64,000 nucleotides of DNA from Toxotes chatareus (Eukaryota > Chordata > Actinopteri > Toxotidae), in contig CM028901.1 in NCBI GenBank assembly GCA_016801885.1, positions 12,333,283-12,397,282 of the forward strand, in the 5' to 3' direction. The notes beneath the pieces are model-generated. The model did not search any database, was not told the DNA's origin, and saw only the letters and a list, made by a program, of their open reading frames with translations. This document shows, one piece after another, positions 62,546-64,000 of the stretch (positions are counted from its first letter, which is position 1; each line of letters starts with the position of its first letter). The position numbers were made by a program, and so were the translations under genes.

Positions 62546-63066
62546 ATTGATAGTGCGGTTAAAAACTGTACAAGTAAACTGTTGGAACTTGCGTGTAAAA
62601 TGCTACCTAACTGTCAGAATAGCTTTTTCTCAAATCCTGTTAAACCACATTTTTTAAACATGTAACTACAAAGTAAAAGAAAATCCTTATATTTACAGAT
62701 AATTACATGGTTGGAATATTTATTGCCAACACTTGTGAATCAACCAGCCTACTCTCTCTCCCCTCTTTTTCTTTTTTTTTTTTTTTTGCATATTAATCTG
62801 TTTTCCAACTATTTTTGGGCCACATAATTATATTGTGTATGTGAGTATTTGTATGCGTGTATGGAATCATATGAGGGGCAAGGTGATTGCTTATATCCTC
62901 AAAATTGCTTTTCTGACACCACATGAAAAATCACCTAAATCATTTTCAAAAGGTGGTTGGAAAAACCAGACTGGTGTGACAAATACCAAGGCAAACTGAA
63001 CATCGGTGCCAGGAATTAATACATACTTAATCAAAGAGTTTAAAAATGAGAGTAAAACTAGAAATG
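62546..63066. other. Non-coding stretch, nothing recognised
   Basis: AT-rich sequence with a T-run at 62772-62787. No gene or repeat recognised. Confidence 0.5.
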
Positions 63067-64000
63067 TACAGTCAATGAGCACTTACTTAGGAACACTATA
63101 CTAATACTGGGTAGGGCCTCGCTAGGCTCAGTTCTTCATAGCGTTGATTCCACAAGATGCTGGAAACATTACTTTGAGATGATTCTGATCCATGTTTACA
63201 TGATTGCATCAAATCATTTCTGCAGATTTTCCAGCTGCACATTCGAGCTGCCAGTCTCCTGTTCTACCACATCCCAAAGGTGCTCTACTGGATTCAGATC
63301 CGGTGACTGTGGAGCCCACTGAACTACACTGAACACGTTGTTCATGAAACCAGTTTGAGACGACTTTTGCTTTGTGACATGTTGGATTAACGTACTGGAA
63401 GCAGCCATTAGAAGATGGGAAACAGCGACTGTAAAGGGATGAACATGGTCAGCAACAATACTCAAGATAGGATGTGACATTTAGACCATGATTGATTGCT
63501 TGGTTAAGGGCCCAAAGTGAAGACAGGGGTCAAAAAACATTCCCCACACCATTACACCACCACCACCAGCCGGGACTGTTGACACAATACATGTTGGGTC
63601 CACGGATTCATACTGTTGATACCAAATTCTGTCCCTACCATCCACAGCCTCAGCAGAAATCCAGATTCATCAGACCAGGCTACGTTCTTCCAGTCTTCAG
63701 CTGTCCTGCCTTCAACTGTTGTGGTGAGCCTGTGCCCACAGCAGCCTCAGAATTCTGTTCTTGGCTGACAGGAGTGGAACCCCACGTGGTCTCCTCCACC
63801 CACATTCTGTTCACCACAGATGTAAACAGTGGTTATCTGAGTTACTGTAGCCTTTCTGTCAACTCCAAACAGCCTGGCTATTCTCCTCTGACCTCTCTCA
63901 TCAACAAGACGTTTCTGTCTGCAGAACAGCTGCTCACTGGGTGTTTTTTTGCTGTTTGCACCATTATGACTAAACTGTAGAAACGGTTGTGTGTGAAAAT
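63067..64000 (-). mobile_element. Tc1/mariner element, inverted second copy, cut by window end
   Basis: The right end of the element lies at 63067 and reads ACAGTCAATGAGCACTTACT on the plus strand, next to a TA. It has the same terminal sequence as the copy at 11042-12117 and a closely similar interior in reverse orientation: the stretch reverse-complementing 63645-63725 is nearly identical to 11580-11660. The rest lies beyond 64000. Confidence 0.93.
63130..64000 (-). pseudogene. Tc1-type transposase pseudogene, partial
   Basis: On the reverse strand the first catalytic Asp is intact in the context Trp-Ser-Asp-Glu-Ser near 63665. The block with the second Asp is present but reads FQYVNPTCHK, where the family has Asp-Asn-Ala-Pro: the Asp is Val. 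The third catalytic residue is intact in SPDLNPVEHLWDVVEQE. At least one frameshift separates the second-Asp block from the C-terminal frame, so the protein is not translatable. The N-terminus lies outside the window. Confidence 0.9.

Noticed and set aside
1..64000. CRISPR arrays, operons, Shine-Dalgarno sites, replication origins or other prokaryotic features
   Set aside because: All sequence signs are vertebrate; no regularly spaced direct repeats or compact gene arrays exist.

Overview
This window looks like non-coding DNA from a teleost fish, most likely a percomorph. The evidence is the repeat content: Tc1-type DNA transposon relics, a tRNA-derived SINE with the fish-type tail, RTE/Rex3-like and L2/Rex1-like LINE tails, several short repeats familiar from percomorph genomes, and many (GT)n, (TAAA)n and (GGT)n microsatellites. 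The DNA is AT-leaning and, by eye, CpG-poor. These family names come from memory of the families; no library search was possible.

I could not support a single host protein-coding exon, tRNA gene or other RNA gene in 64 kb. The longest open frames (up to 194 codons) lie opposite purine-rich tracts or inside repeats, and none reads like a known protein. The window is therefore either a gene desert or the interior of very large introns.

Layout. 1-9300: mostly featureless, with a (GT)n run at 771 and an RTE/Rex3-type LINE tail near 2950-3095. 9342-9701: an almost perfect tandem duplication. 10190-10880: an L2-like LINE tail. 11042-12117: a full-span but dead Tc1 element. 13.9-19 kb: mainly unique sequence with candidate conserved non-coding blocks. 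23-25 kb: more such blocks plus a degraded repeat at 23443. 27-29 kb: a short repeat and a second, different Tc1-like relic. 33.5-37.8 kb: a TTAA-ended MITE, another degraded repeat and a tRNA-SINE. 38-44 kb: unique sequence, a (GGT)n run and a striking 12-bp-arm hairpin. 44.5-45.4 kb: a second L2/Rex1-like tail. 47-62 kb: mostly unique, with the densest run of candidate regulatory blocks at 53.0-55.4 kb. 62421: a percomorph short repeat. 63067-64000: a second copy of the first Tc1 family, inverted and cut by the window end.

No genes work together here. What is functional, if anything, is probably long-range cis-regulatory DNA; the conserved-block calls are by eye only and need alignment to other fish. 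I found no previously undescribed system.
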